A stretch of DNA of 64,000 bases from Bacteroidales bacterium (GTDB taxonomy: Bacteria; Bacteroidota; Bacteroidia; Bacteroidales; Prolixibacteraceae). The notes under the pieces were generated by a model, which was not told where the DNA came from, did not search any database, and saw only the letters and a list, made by a program, of their open reading frames with translations. The translations under genes and the position numbers were made by a program. Shown here piece after piece: positions 18,213 through 27,535 of the stretch (within the stretch, counting starts at the first letter, position 1; each line of letters begins with the position of its first letter). Location: NCBI GenBank assembly GCA_012729335.1, contig JAAYDJ010000025.1, positions 1 through 64,000 on the forward strand, read 5' to 3'.

Positions 18213-18332
18213 GCAGGCCGGGAGAAAGCAGGCCGGGAGAAGGCAGGCCGGGAGAAGGCGGGCCGTCAGGAAGTAAACATTGAAGAGGCAGACCGTCAGG
18301 AAGTAAGCCGTGAAGAGGCAGGCCGGGTTCCG
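18213..18332. repeat. Eight-unit 15-base tandem repeat array
   Basis: Eight consecutive 15-base units run through the gap between the GHL10 and propeller genes. Units 1-3 are GCAGGCCGGGAGAAA/G; units 4 and 6 share CCGTCAGGAA; units 5 and 7 share TGAAGAG ends; unit 8 begins like unit 1. The strict 15-base period would give a pentapeptide repeat in an open frame, but that frame has no convincing start, so I treat it as noncoding or decayed. It may affect mRNA structure between two genes of one operon. Confidence 0.85.
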
Positions 18333-18385
18333 GGGTAAGGGATCAGAAATTTTGAAAGTATGGTATTCACAAAATAACTTGGGAA

Positions 18386-19297
18386 ATGAAGTTTGTGGTG
18401 TTCATTCTTTTTGCTTTAACGGCCATCGGCGGGTGTCCGCGGATAGGGGCCGGACCGGCTGAGAAAGTGGTCATTCCTGCCGGGGAGCGGGCGTTTTACC
18501 CCCGGTTTGATGCCTCCGGGGAGCAGTTGTTGCTGACAGCCGAAAATTACAGGGGGTTGAAACTCCTGAATCTGGCAACCGGCAGGCTGGTGACGGTCTC
18601 GGAGGAGGAGGGAGCCGGTTACCATCCTCTGATTACGGGCGATGGTCAGGCGGTGGTTTTTGTGGAGCATGCCTACCGTGATCATTTGCGCTATTCAAGG
18701 CTGGTCAGTTATTCGCTGGGCGACGGGCAGGTCAGGGAGTTGCAGCCCCTGTCCAGGAGGGTTCCCCTGCCGGTACCTGCAGGCAGTGATGTACTGGTTG
18801 CCGATGGGGAAAGACTGAAAAGCGCCGGCACGCTGCGTTCCGACGCCCACCCTGAGGAGGCGGTGGCTGTGGTCATCGAAGAGCAGCAACTGGTCCTTTA
18901 CCGGAATGGGGAGCGAAAGATCATTTCCCCTTATCCTGAGGAAAGTTATATCTGGCCATCCCTTTCTCCCGACGGGAAACGGATCGTGGCCTATGCCATG
19001 GGAAAGGGGGTTTTTGTGTGCGATCTCCAGGGGAGGATCGAGTATGAAGGGGGTTCCCTGGAAGCCCCGGTATGGGCGGGGAACCGCCTGCTGGCCGGAA
19101 TGGTAACCGCCGATGACGGCCACCAGATCATCCGTTCGGAAGTGAGGATTCTGGATACCGAAAACCGGGAGCAAGAAAGGATCTCCCCCGAGGGAATCAT
19201 CGCCCTCTATCCTACGGTGTCGCTCTCCACCGGCCGCATTGCCTGGCATACGCCCGAGGGGGAGATTTATATCCAGAAGTATATTCTGAAAAAATAG
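18386..19297 (+). CDS. WD40/TolB-like beta-propeller protein
   Basis: The 303-residue protein has a hydrophobic N-terminus with a possible lipobox (AIGGC, Cys17). The rest is a small propeller with TolB/PD40-like blades: YPRFDASGEQLLLTA, YHPLITGDGQAVVFV, YIWPSLSPDGKRIVAYAMG and LYPTVSLSTGRIAW. No enzyme motif is seen; such proteins usually bind partners or peptidoglycan-associated proteins. The amidase gene starts four bases after its stop, implying translational coupling and a joint role, perhaps as an amidase partner. That link is inferred from arrangement only. Confidence 0.75.
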   Translation: MKFVVFILFALTAIGGCPRIGAGPAEKVVIPAGERAFYPRFDASGEQLLLTAENYRGLKLLNLATGRLVTVSEEEGAGYHPLITGDGQAVVFVEHAYRDHLRYSRLVSYSLGDGQVRELQPLSRRVPLPVPAGSDVLVADGERLKSAGTLRSDAHPEEAVAVVIEEQQLVLYRNGERKIISPYPEESYIWPSLSPDGKRIVAYAMGKGVFVCDLQGRIEYEGGSLEAPVWAGNRLLAGMVTADDGHQIIRSEVRILDTENREQERISPEGIIALYPTVSLSTGRIAWHTPEGEIYIQKYILKK

Positions 19298-19301
19298 TGC
19301 C

Positions 19302-21737
19302 ATGAAAAGGATACGGAGGATTCTTCCGGTGCTGCTGTGGTGGCTGCTCTCCTTTGCCGGAACGGGGCAAAACCTGTCGGGGATCCGTATATATATCAAT
19401 CCGGGTCATGGAGGGTTTGACTCTGATGACCGGAATGTGCCTTTGCCCCCGTATGCCCTGGGAGATACGGCCGGCTTCTGGGAGTCGAAGAGCAACCTGG
19501 CCAAGGGCCTGCACCTGCGTCAGCTGCTGGAATCGGCGGGTGCCACGGTAATCATGTCGCGCGTGCAAAACCGGACCATCGACGACCGCCCCCTGTCGGC
19601 CATCGCCGAAGAGGCCAATGTAAACCAATCCGACTTCATGATCTCCATCCACAGCAACGCCCATAACTCCATGACTAACTATGTGCTGATGCTGTTTCAT
19701 GGCTGGGACAACAATCCCATTCTTCCGCAGAGCATGCAGCTGGCCGGGCTTTTTTTCGATAATCTGTTTTCGAACCAGGCGTCGCAATGGAGTTACCAGG
19801 GGCGGCAGGTACGCGGCGACAAATCCTTTGCTCCGGAAAGCTGGAACGGATATGGCGTGCTGAGGCCACTGACCGTTCCGGGGCTCATCTCGGAAGGTTC
19901 CTTTCACGATTACCTTCCGGAGACCTACCGCCTGATGAACAGGGAGTACAAACAGCTGGAAGCGTGGCATCTATTCAGGGCTTTCTGTCGGTATTACGGG
20001 GGAAATCCAGGGAACAAGGGGAAGATTGCCGGCACGGTAAAGGATTCCTACCGTAAGGTCACCGCCTACGGATATATACCCGGTTCGCGTGACCAGTGGC
20101 TGCCGGTGAACGGGGCTACGGTCACCCTTCAGCCAGGGAATAAGACCTACCATGTGGACCAGCTGAACAACGGTTTTTTTCTGTTTGACCACCTGGAGCC
20201 CGGGGAATACCAGCTTACCTTTGAGGCGGAGAAATATGTCAGCCGGGTGGTGGAGAAGATCAGGGTGGATTCGGCTGCGGTGACCTACCATCTGTGTGCC
20301 CTGGAGCAGGACCGTTCCGACTCGATGGAGGTGGTGGATTATGCACCCCGGCCAGGGGAGGGAGAACGGGTGTCGGCGGCCTCTCCGGTGGTATTCCGCT
20401 TTAATTTCGAAGTCGATACGGCTTCCTTCAGGGAAGCCTTTTCCATTACTCCGGTGGTGGAGGGGTCGTTCATATGGGAAGACCAGGGGCGCACGGCCAG
20501 GTTCGTTCCCCGTCAGCCTCTGGAGGTCTCCACCACCTATTCCGTTTTCCTGGCCCGCAGTGTCAGACACATTGGAAACCTCCCCATGAAAGATGATGTG
20601 ACCTTCAGTTTCACCACGGTGGCCCGTAACCGGCTGAATCTGCTCAACCATTATCCGCGCAACGGCATGACCGATGTCTTTCCTCAGACCCAGGTACGTC
20701 TCCATCTCGACGGGAAAGTGAAAAACGAGGATCTCTCCGGGCGGGTGAAGGTCATCGACAGCCGCGGGATGGAAGTGCCCGGGAGCGGCATGGAGATCAA
20801 TGCCTTTCCCGGGGAGGTGGGATCCTGCAGCTTCCTGCTGAACAATCTCCAACCCGATTCTTTCTATACCCTGGTCATTGACGGGAAGCTTGCCGATACC
20901 GAGGGACTTACCCTGGGACAGACCCGCTATGTCACCTTTGGGGTGAGTGCTGTTCCCCAGGTAGAAGAGGCCAGTGTGGCCTATGACTTCGAAGTTTCGG
21001 CCTCCGGCTGGGCCATTGACACCCTGGCGAGCAACCATCTGATGCCGGGGACGGCCAACCGGATTCTGCGGTACAGCGGGAGCCGGCTTTTCGGAGGATA
21101 CTCCTACCGGTTGTTGTATGGATTCAGTGACGAAGAGGCCAGGGTGGTGGTCCGGGCTGATTCCCTCCCGGGCAGTTTTACCAAAGGGAGTGCCGCAGGC
21201 CTTTACGTCTGGGGAGACCTCTCCGAGAACACCCTTTCGCTGCTCTTCAGGAAGGGGAAGGAATACAGGGAAGTGCTGCTTACCAGGATTGATTTTGCCG
21301 GATGGCAGTACAGGGAAGTGAGCCCCGGTCTGCCGGAAGGGGAGGCCTGGGCTTTCGACGGTTTCCTGCTCCGGTCGGGCGGAACCCCTTTCTCTGTCGG
21401 CGGAGCCCTCTATTTTGACAACCTGGTCGCGGTTTCTCCCGCGCTGGGAATCACCATTCCTGGTGCAGGAGCCGCAAAAGAGGGGAAGCTGGCATTTTAT
21501 CCCAATCCTGCCCGGAAGGTGCTTTATGCAGGTTGTGCCGGTGAAAGCGTGCTGAACGGTGGGGAACAGGGAGATTACCTGATTCTGGATATGAGCGGGC
21601 GCATCCTGCGGGGCGGGAAGGCGGTCAATGCCGATACCCGGTTCACGATTCCGATAGCCGGACTAAAACCCGGAACCTATTTGGTGAGGATGATGTGGGG
21701 CAAGAGGGTGGACCAGGGACTGTTTATCATAAATTAG
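19302..21737 (+). CDS. Secreted N-acetylmuramoyl-L-alanine amidase (Amidase_3) with T9SS tail
   Basis: The 811-residue protein has a signal peptide (to about residue 23), then an Amidase_3 domain (about 27-232) with zinc ligands His36 (NPGHGG), Glu61 (WESKSN) and His117 (SIHSN) and the catalytic Glu198 (LISEGSF). A carboxypeptidase-regulatory-like domain follows near 240-345, then two Big_5-like domains (about 350-550), a jelly-roll-like region, and a T9SS sorting domain starting at FYPNPARKV (about 728). Amidase_3 enzymes cut the MurNAc-L-Ala bond and release stem peptides. Extracellular targeting suggests action on foreign or shed peptidoglycan rather than on its own septum. Confidence 0.9.
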   Translation: MKRIRRILPVLLWWLLSFAGTGQNLSGIRIYINPGHGGFDSDDRNVPLPPYALGDTAGFWESKSNLAKGLHLRQLLESAGATVIMSRVQNRTIDDRPLSAIAEEANVNQSDFMISIHSNAHNSMTNYVLMLFHGWDNNPILPQSMQLAGLFFDNLFSNQASQWSYQGRQVRGDKSFAPESWNGYGVLRPLTVPGLISEGSFHDYLPETYRLMNREYKQLEAWHLFRAFCRYYGGNPGNKGKIAGTVKDSYRKVTAYGYIPGSRDQWLPVNGATVTLQPGNKTYHVDQLNNGFFLFDHLEPGEYQLTFEAEKYVSRVVEKIRVDSAAVTYHLCALEQDRSDSMEVVDYAPRPGEGERVSAASPVVFRFNFEVDTASFREAFSITPVVEGSFIWEDQGRTARFVPRQPLEVSTTYSVFLARSVRHIGNLPMKDDVTFSFTTVARNRLNLLNHYPRNGMTDVFPQTQVRLHLDGKVKNEDLSGRVKVIDSRGMEVPGSGMEINAFPGEVGSCSFLLNNLQPDSFYTLVIDGKLADTEGLTLGQTRYVTFGVSAVPQVEEASVAYDFEVSASGWAIDTLASNHLMPGTANRILRYSGSRLFGGYSYRLLYGFSDEEARVVVRADSLPGSFTKGSAAGLYVWGDLSENTLSLLFRKGKEYREVLLTRIDFAGWQYREVSPGLPEGEAWAFDGFLLRSGGTPFSVGGALYFDNLVAVSPALGITIPGAGAAKEGKLAFYPNPARKVLYAGCAGESVLNGGEQGDYLILDMSGRILRGGKAVNADTRFTIPIAGLKPGTYLVRMMWGKRVDQGLFIIN

Positions 21738-21744
21738 AAGGCGT

Positions 21745-21787
21745 GGCTTTTCCGGAGAGGATTATCCCCAAAAGCCTCTGCTTTTTA
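21745..21787 (+). terminator. Possible terminator after the amidase gene
   Basis: GGCTTTT at 21745-21751 can pair with AAAAGCC at 21770-21776, followed within five bases by a T-run (CTTTTTAATC). The outer stem is imperfect and the loop is large, so support is moderate. It would separate the peptidoglycan cluster from the DUF4623 gene. Confidence 0.4.
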
Positions 21788-21882
21788 ATCTAAATTTCAT
21801 AACTTTAGAGGAAATTATAAAAATGACCCTGAATCGGAGATGAAAATCAGTTAATCATATGTCAAACTTAAATGTGTGAACC

Positions 21883-23751
21883 ATGAGAAAATTTACTTTT
21901 TTATTTGTTTTTGTATTTGCAGCAGCGCTGGCAGGGGCCCAGAAACCGGTGGTCACGCCGGTATGGGAGCACTCTGTGAACAGTACGGCGACATGGGATG
22001 GGGATGTTCCGATCGTCCCGGGTGTACTGCCTGACTGGATGGGGAATATGACCGAGCGGGGAATGGCCTTTTATGACGGCAAGCTGTACATCATGTCACG
22101 GAAGGTGACGCCCCATGTGATCCAGGTGCTGGATGCAGAGACAGGGAATGCCCTGACCTCCATTCCGATCGATACCGCCATAGTGAAGGGCGGGACTTAT
22201 CTGGCCAATGATCTGGTCATCACCCCCAGCGGGAAGATTCTTTTTGGGAATCTGGCCACCAATACGAAGACCCAGCCCTTTAAGGTGTATATGATGGCGC
22301 CCAAGGAAGGCGGTGGATATACGACAACGACTCTTTTGAGCTGGAATTCGAAGGATTCCATCGAGGGCGTACAGCAGCCGATGTACCGGTTGGGCGATGG
22401 ATTTGCCTTTTATGGCGAGGTGTCGGCTGAGGATGACGGGTATATTCTGGTGGCCGATGCCAATGCCACCGCACCGTTTTCCGATGTGCCCAAGGTTTTC
22501 CGCTGGAATGTGACTGCAGGTGTGGCTGCCGCAGAGCCTCAGATCATCATCCTAAAGAGTGTTTACCCTGCCCCCACGGGCACCAATGTTCCCAAACTGG
22601 GAATTTCACCCCGTTTGCAGCCCCTTGACAACGACCATTTCTGGGCCGACGGCCATTCGGTCTATCCTGCGCTTTACGACATGCAGGGCGAACTTTTGAC
22701 CACTTTCAAGGGAAAGTTCAAACCCATCCAGTCGGGGATATCGGGGGTGAACTTCTTTCATTTCCGCGGAAAAGACTATATGCTGGCCCCGGCTACGAAC
22801 CATGCCGCTCCCGCCTATGCCAAGAAGGCCATGTTTGAGCTGCTGACCATCCCTGCGGCAGGGGCCGAGGAAGCCGATTCCGTGGCGGTCTTTCCGCCCC
22901 GTGGGCTGGGTGGTAACACCAACTCCTCCTATGTCGGTGCCACCGCCGTAGATATCCAGTCCGACAAGGTGATGATGTTTTTCATGAGTCCATACAACGG
23001 TATTGCCTGTTATCAGCTGGCCATGGTGGGTGAAGTGGGCAACAATACCTGGAACATGAGCGATCCGGCCTTCAATGCACTGGGCAGCATGGTGGCGACC
23101 CAGGAAGTCAACGGATTGACCATTTATGCCGCTGAGGGGAAAAACGTCGACGTGGATGGCAACAATAAATCGCTCGACGGATGGAATTTTACCCACCGGC
23201 TGAAATTCGGCGGTACAGGCGCTTTTGATACCGATGGAAAACCGGTCAACAGGGTGCTCTCCTTCCCCGTTCCCGGTCCGTCGAAAATTACGGTCTACCT
23301 GCAGTCCTCTTCCACTTCTGCAGACAGGACCCTGAATGTGGCCATTGACCACAAGGACTCGATTGTGGGAACCATCCCGGCCCTGGGTGCCTCGATCTCG
23401 AAAGGGGTGGTGGAATACACGGGAGATGCCGGAACCATTTACCTCTCCTCCCTCAGCAGCGGGATCAATATCTACCTGATCCAGGTGGAACCCCTGGCGA
23501 CCAGCGTGCCGCAGATCACCGCTCCCGGAAGGGAATTCGTGCTCTACCCCAATCCTGCCCGCGACAGGGTCTTCATTAACGTCGACCAACCTACTGAAGT
23601 GGGCGTTTTCTCCATCACCGGCAGCCTGATGCTGACCAAACGGGTGGAATCGCCCAACGATCCTATTGATGTCACCGGACTCACCAGGGGCATGTACCTG
23701 GTCAGGCCGCTGAAGACCACCTCCTTCGCCCTGAAACTGATCGTGCAGTAA
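21883..23751 (+). CDS. DUF4623-like secreted protein with T9SS tail
   Basis: This 622-residue protein has a clear signal peptide (cleavage near AGAQ, residue 19). Residues about 20-470 look like a repetitive beta-propeller or DUF4623-type sequence (MAFYDGKLYIMSRK, GDGFAFYGEVSAEDDGYILVADAN, FWADGHSVYPALYD). Residues about 470-540 resemble a short carbohydrate-binding-like beta-domain, and a T9SS sorting domain begins at YPNPARDRV near 557. It contains no hydrolase motif. Placed just before the second SusC/D pair, it may be a surface binding protein for that system. The DUF assignment is from memory of the family and is moderate. Confidence 0.7.
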   Translation: MRKFTFLFVFVFAAALAGAQKPVVTPVWEHSVNSTATWDGDVPIVPGVLPDWMGNMTERGMAFYDGKLYIMSRKVTPHVIQVLDAETGNALTSIPIDTAIVKGGTYLANDLVITPSGKILFGNLATNTKTQPFKVYMMAPKEGGGYTTTTLLSWNSKDSIEGVQQPMYRLGDGFAFYGEVSAEDDGYILVADANATAPFSDVPKVFRWNVTAGVAAAEPQIIILKSVYPAPTGTNVPKLGISPRLQPLDNDHFWADGHSVYPALYDMQGELLTTFKGKFKPIQSGISGVNFFHFRGKDYMLAPATNHAAPAYAKKAMFELLTIPAAGAEEADSVAVFPPRGLGGNTNSSYVGATAVDIQSDKVMMFFMSPYNGIACYQLAMVGEVGNNTWNMSDPAFNALGSMVATQEVNGLTIYAAEGKNVDVDGNNKSLDGWNFTHRLKFGGTGAFDTDGKPVNRVLSFPVPGPSKITVYLQSSSTSADRTLNVAIDHKDSIVGTIPALGASISKGVVEYTGDAGTIYLSSLSSGINIYLIQVEPLATSVPQITAPGREFVLYPNPARDRVFINVDQPTEVGVFSITGSLMLTKRVESPNDPIDVTGLTRGMYLVRPLKTTSFALKLIVQ

Positions 23752-24111
23752 GCAAAAGGAACTCCGGTGCACCCCACCGGAAACCCGCGGCCATGACCTG
23801 CTGATGCGTTTCAGGTAAGGCCCCGCACAGAAAGGCTGTTTGTTATATGACAAGCAGCCTTTTCTTATACCATCATGTTAAAACAGTATTTTTAACTCTT
23901 GTAATATAGGATTTAAAATACATGAATACAGTCAGTTATGTGGTTATTCACCTGTTGAAAAAATTTGCCATCCGGCGTTAAAAAAACTTAAAAAGTTGTA
24001 TTACAAAAAGACAAATTATTGTAACTTGGCTTTGGTAATTCTTAACCGGAGACTAAAATTTACCTGGTTGAATCAGAGTATGTAAATTACTAAAACCAAA
24101 TCCAAAATGTA
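23752..24111. other. Noncoding gap before the second SusC gene
   Basis: This 360-base gap holds the terminator at 23831-23866 and then an AT-rich leader of about 245 bases before the SusC start. The leader has TTG at 23996 and near-consensus -7 boxes (TAACTTGG at 24022, TGGCTTTG at 24027), but the spacing does not fit 19-21 bases, so no promoter is called. No ORF or RNA gene is seen. Confidence 0.6.
23831..23866 (+). terminator. Rho-independent terminator after the DUF4623 gene
   Basis: A 13-base-pair stem with one G-T wobble (AAAGGCTGTTTGT at 23831-23843 against ACAAGCAGCCTTT at 23850-23862, six-base loop) is followed by TTCTTAT. It ends the unit that begins at 21883. Confidence 0.75.
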
Positions 24112-27100
24112 ATGAGAACGATCGTTTATGTGTGTTTGACGGTGCTCGGGAGTTTGCTGTGGCAGATTTCCGGTGCGCAGACGAATGTGGTACGGGGGCA
24201 GGTGACTGATTCCCGGACGAGCGAGACCCTTCCGGGTGTTTCCATAGTGGTGAAAGGGACCACGACGGGGACGATCAGCAACCTGGACGGAGCCTATCAG
24301 ATCAACGCAGGGCCGAATGCCACGCTGGTGTTCAGTTATGTGGGGATGAAGACGGTGGAGGTGGCCGTGAGCGGCCGCAGTGTGGTCAATGTGGCCCTGG
24401 AGTCCACCATGGTCGATGTGGAGCAGATTGTGGTGGTGGGGCATGGCACCCAGAAGAAGGCCAACCTGACGGGAGCTGTATCCTCTGTGGATACCAAGTT
24501 GCTGGAGAGCAGGCCCATTGCCGATGTGGGCCGTGGTCTGCAGGGGTCCACGCCCGGATTGAACGTGGTGGTCCCCAGCGGGGAGGTTGGTTCCGATCCG
24601 ATCCTGAAGATCCGCGGGCAGTTCGCCTCCATGCGCGGGGGTACTTCACCCCTTATTCTGCTTGATAACGTGGAGATTCCCTCCATTCAGATGATCAATC
24701 CCGACGACATCGAATCGATATCGGTGCTTAAAGATGCGGCATCCTCCTCCATATACGGAGCCAAGGCCGCCTTCGGGGTGATCCTGATCACTACCAAGAA
24801 GGGGGCCAAGACCGAGAGCGTCAACGTCTCCTATTCGGGGAACCTCTCCTTCCAGAACATCTCCAAGAAGATGGAGATGGGGGGTGTCGATGCCCTGGAG
24901 TATACCCTGAGGGCTTTCGAGAGGGTTGGCGGCACGGTGGCCGGCGCCTTCTGGATGGTGACCCGTGAAGGGTACGAAAAGGCGGTCGAATGGGAAAAGA
25001 AATGGGGCAACGTGGTCAAACCCAACGATCCCATGCTGTATGGCCGCGACTGGTATGTCGACGCCAACAGCCGCAAGATCGGTCTGCGCACCTATGATCC
25101 CTATGATTATATGGTGGAGGAGTGGACGCCGACGCAAACCCACGGTCTGACGGTCAGCGGCAAAAGCGGCCGCACCGAGTACAACATTGGCGTGGGCTAC
25201 CTCGACCAGGATGGGATCATCAAGCCCTCCAAGATTGACGATTTCAAGCGCCACAACGGTTCGGTGAGGGTCGGTACCGACGTGAACGACTGGCTGAAGG
25301 TCTATGGCGGCGGCATGTATTCCAAACGGGTCAAACGTTACGGTTATGCCACCAACTCCACCACCGCCGACCCATGGCTCTATATTTACCGGTGGGGTCC
25401 CACCTATCCGATGACCACTGAAGACGGGAATCCCCTGCGAAGCCCGGCCTACGAACTGGAAGCCGCCAATACCGCTTTCCAGGAAACCAATTACACCAGC
25501 ATGAACGGGGGCTTTACCATCACTCCCCTCAAGGACTGGACCATTAACCTGGACTATACCCATGCCAACCAGGAGTACATCACCAAGCGCCCGGGAACCC
25601 GTTTTACCGCGGGGAATACCTGGACGGCAGCCCAGGCAAAGAACGACGAAAATGGCAACCGGATCTATGTCAACGATGCCGGGCAGGTGGTGGCCGAGGG
25701 AAGTCCCGGGGCCATGCCGGCCTTTAAGCTCGACTACATGACTTACACTTCGGTGGGGGCCAATCCCGACCATGTCTACCGCTACTCCAGGAATGACATG
25801 TGGAATACCCTCAACCTGACGACCAATTATGCCAAGACCTTTGCCGAGGACCATAATACCAAGTTCTTGCTGGGGATGAGCCGCGTGGCCTATGAGAATG
25901 CCTACAACTGGTCGCAGATCACCCAGCTGATCGACTATAACAATCCCCAGTTTGACCTGGCCACCGGTACCCAGACCACCAGCGGCGGGGAATACTGGGA
26001 ATCCCAGCTGGGTTTCTTCGGTCGTGTCAACTACGATTACAAGGAGAAATACCTTCTGGAGGCCAACCTGCGGTATGACGGAACCTCCAAGTTCCCCACC
26101 GACCTGCAGTGGCGCTGGTTCCCCTCCTTCTCGGCCGGATGGCGGCTGGAGCAGGAACCCTGGATGGAATGGGCCCTGCCGGTGGTGAGTACCTTTAAAC
26201 TCCGCGGATCATGGGGAACCATCGGTGACCAGTCGGTACCCAACTCGCTCTATATTCCCACCATGAGCGGATCTTTCAACAACTGGCTGGTTTCGGGTGT
26301 GAAACTCTATCAATTCAGTACCCCGGGTGCCGTGTCCACCTCAGTCACCTGGCAGGACATCACCACCCTTGACCTGGGGCTCGATGCCCGTTTCTTCAAC
26401 AACAGCCTGGGGGTGATCTTTGACTGGTTCCGTCGTGATACCGAGAATATGATTGTGCCCCAGGAAGGTCTTCCCGCCACTTTCGGTACGGGGGCTCCCC
26501 AGAGCAATTATGGTTCTCTGCGGACCAACGGTTACGAGGTGCAGGTGGATTACAACCACCGTTTCAACAACGGACTGGGCATCAATCTGGTGGCCACCTT
26601 TGCCGATGCCGTGACTAAAATCACCGAATACGGGACCACCAACAGCATCGACAACTGGTATGTGGGCAAGACCTATGGTGAGATCTGGGGTTATGAAACC
26701 GACAGGCTTTTCCAGAAGAGCGACTTCGAATATGACGGGGAAGGCAAACTGATCAAGATCACCGTTCCCAACGAAGCAGGTTCGGCCAATTATACCATTT
26801 ACAAGCCGAGTGATGCCAATACGCCCATCCAGGGAAGGCTTCAGTCGGGGAATTTCCTTTTCGGGCCCGGGGATGTCAAGTTCAAGGACCTCAACGGCGA
26901 TGGATATATCAACCCGGGTAACCGGTTGCTGAAAGATGCCGACGGCAAAGCCGACTACGGCGACCTGAAGGTGATCGGCAATTCGACTCCGCGCTACGAA
27001 TATGGCTTCCGTGCAGGCATTGACTTCAAGGGCGTTGATGCTTCCTTCTTCATTCAGGGGGTGGGCAAACGCGACATCTGGGGCGACGGTTTTCTGGCCA

Positions 27101-27522
27101 TTCCCGGATTCAACTCGGCCGACGGCGCCATCCCGCAGGCCTTTGCCGGCAACTTCTGGCGTGAAGACCGCACCGACGCCTTCTATCCGGCTCCTTACAA
27201 CCAGGCCGGAAGCGGCACTACGCTCAATATGCAGATACAGGACCGCTACCTGCTGAACATGGCCTACCTGCGCTTCAAGAACATCACCCTCGGGTACACT
27301 TTCCCCGCTTCCCTCACCCGAAAGGTCAATATCAAGAAGTTCAGAATTTATGGCTCCCTGGAGAATTTCTTCACCTTTGACAACCTGCGTGATCTTCCGA
27401 TCGATCCGGAAGCCATTTCGGGCTATTCCATGTGGAACACCTCCAACTATAACCTGAGCCGTACGGGGGTGGGCGTGCCGGCCTTCAAGAGTGCTTCGGT
27501 TGGTTTACAGTTGAACTTCTAA
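24112..27522 (+). CDS. SusC/RagA-type TonB-dependent transporter (second pair)
   Basis: The 1136-residue protein has a signal peptide (through SGAQ, residue 23), a carboxypeptidase-regulatory-like domain (about 26-105), a SusC plug with QIVVVGHGTQKKANLTGA near 107 and NPDDIESISVLKDAASSSIYG near 200, and a long beta-barrel ending SVGLQLNF. Its SusD partner follows after 13 bases. The pair is far from the first one in sequence length and in flanking genes, so it likely imports a different ligand. No glycosidase or protease is adjacent to suggest which. A FadR-type regulator and a secreted phosphoesterase lie downstream. Confidence 0.93.
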   Translation: MRTIVYVCLTVLGSLLWQISGAQTNVVRGQVTDSRTSETLPGVSIVVKGTTTGTISNLDGAYQINAGPNATLVFSYVGMKTVEVAVSGRSVVNVALESTMVDVEQIVVVGHGTQKKANLTGAVSSVDTKLLESRPIADVGRGLQGSTPGLNVVVPSGEVGSDPILKIRGQFASMRGGTSPLILLDNVEIPSIQMINPDDIESISVLKDAASSSIYGAKAAFGVILITTKKGAKTESVNVSYSGNLSFQNISKKMEMGGVDALEYTLRAFERVGGTVAGAFWMVTREGYEKAVEWEKKWGNVVKPNDPMLYGRDWYVDANSRKIGLRTYDPYDYMVEEWTPTQTHGLTVSGKSGRTEYNIGVGYLDQDGIIKPSKIDDFKRHNGSVRVGTDVNDWLKVYGGGMYSKRVKRYGYATNSTTADPWLYIYRWGPTYPMTTEDGNPLRSPAYELEAANTAFQETNYTSMNGGFTITPLKDWTINLDYTHANQEYITKRPGTRFTAGNTWTAAQAKNDENGNRIYVNDAGQVVAEGSPGAMPAFKLDYMTYTSVGANPDHVYRYSRNDMWNTLNLTTNYAKTFAEDHNTKFLLGMSRVAYENAYNWSQITQLIDYNNPQFDLATGTQTTSGGEYWESQLGFFGRVNYDYKEKYLLEANLRYDGTSKFPTDLQWRWFPSFSAGWRLEQEPWMEWALPVVSTFKLRGSWGTIGDQSVPNSLYIPTMSGSFNNWLVSGVKLYQFSTPGAVSTSVTWQDITTLDLGLDARFFNNSLGVIFDWFRRDTENMIVPQEGLPATFGTGAPQSNYGSLRTNGYEVQVDYNHRFNNGLGINLVATFADAVTKITEYGTTNSIDNWYVGKTYGEIWGYETDRLFQKSDFEYDGEGKLIKITVPNEAGSANYTIYKPSDANTPIQGRLQSGNFLFGPGDVKFKDLNGDGYINPGNRLLKDADGKADYGDLKVIGNSTPRYEYGFRAGIDFKGVDASFFIQGVGKRDIWGDGFLAIPGFNSADGAIPQAFAGNFWREDRTDAFYPAPYNQAGSGTTLNMQIQDRYLLNMAYLRFKNITLGYTFPASLTRKVNIKKFRIYGSLENFFTFDNLRDLPIDPEAISGYSMWNTSNYNLSRTGVGVPAFKSASVGLQLNF

Positions 27523-27535
27523 AACGTATTGCGAT

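Noticed and set aside
17664-18338. Open frame reading through the 15-base repeat array as pentapeptides
   Set aside because: It starts inside the GHL10 gene in another frame, has no independent start or domain, and its repeat part is explained by the DNA tandem array.
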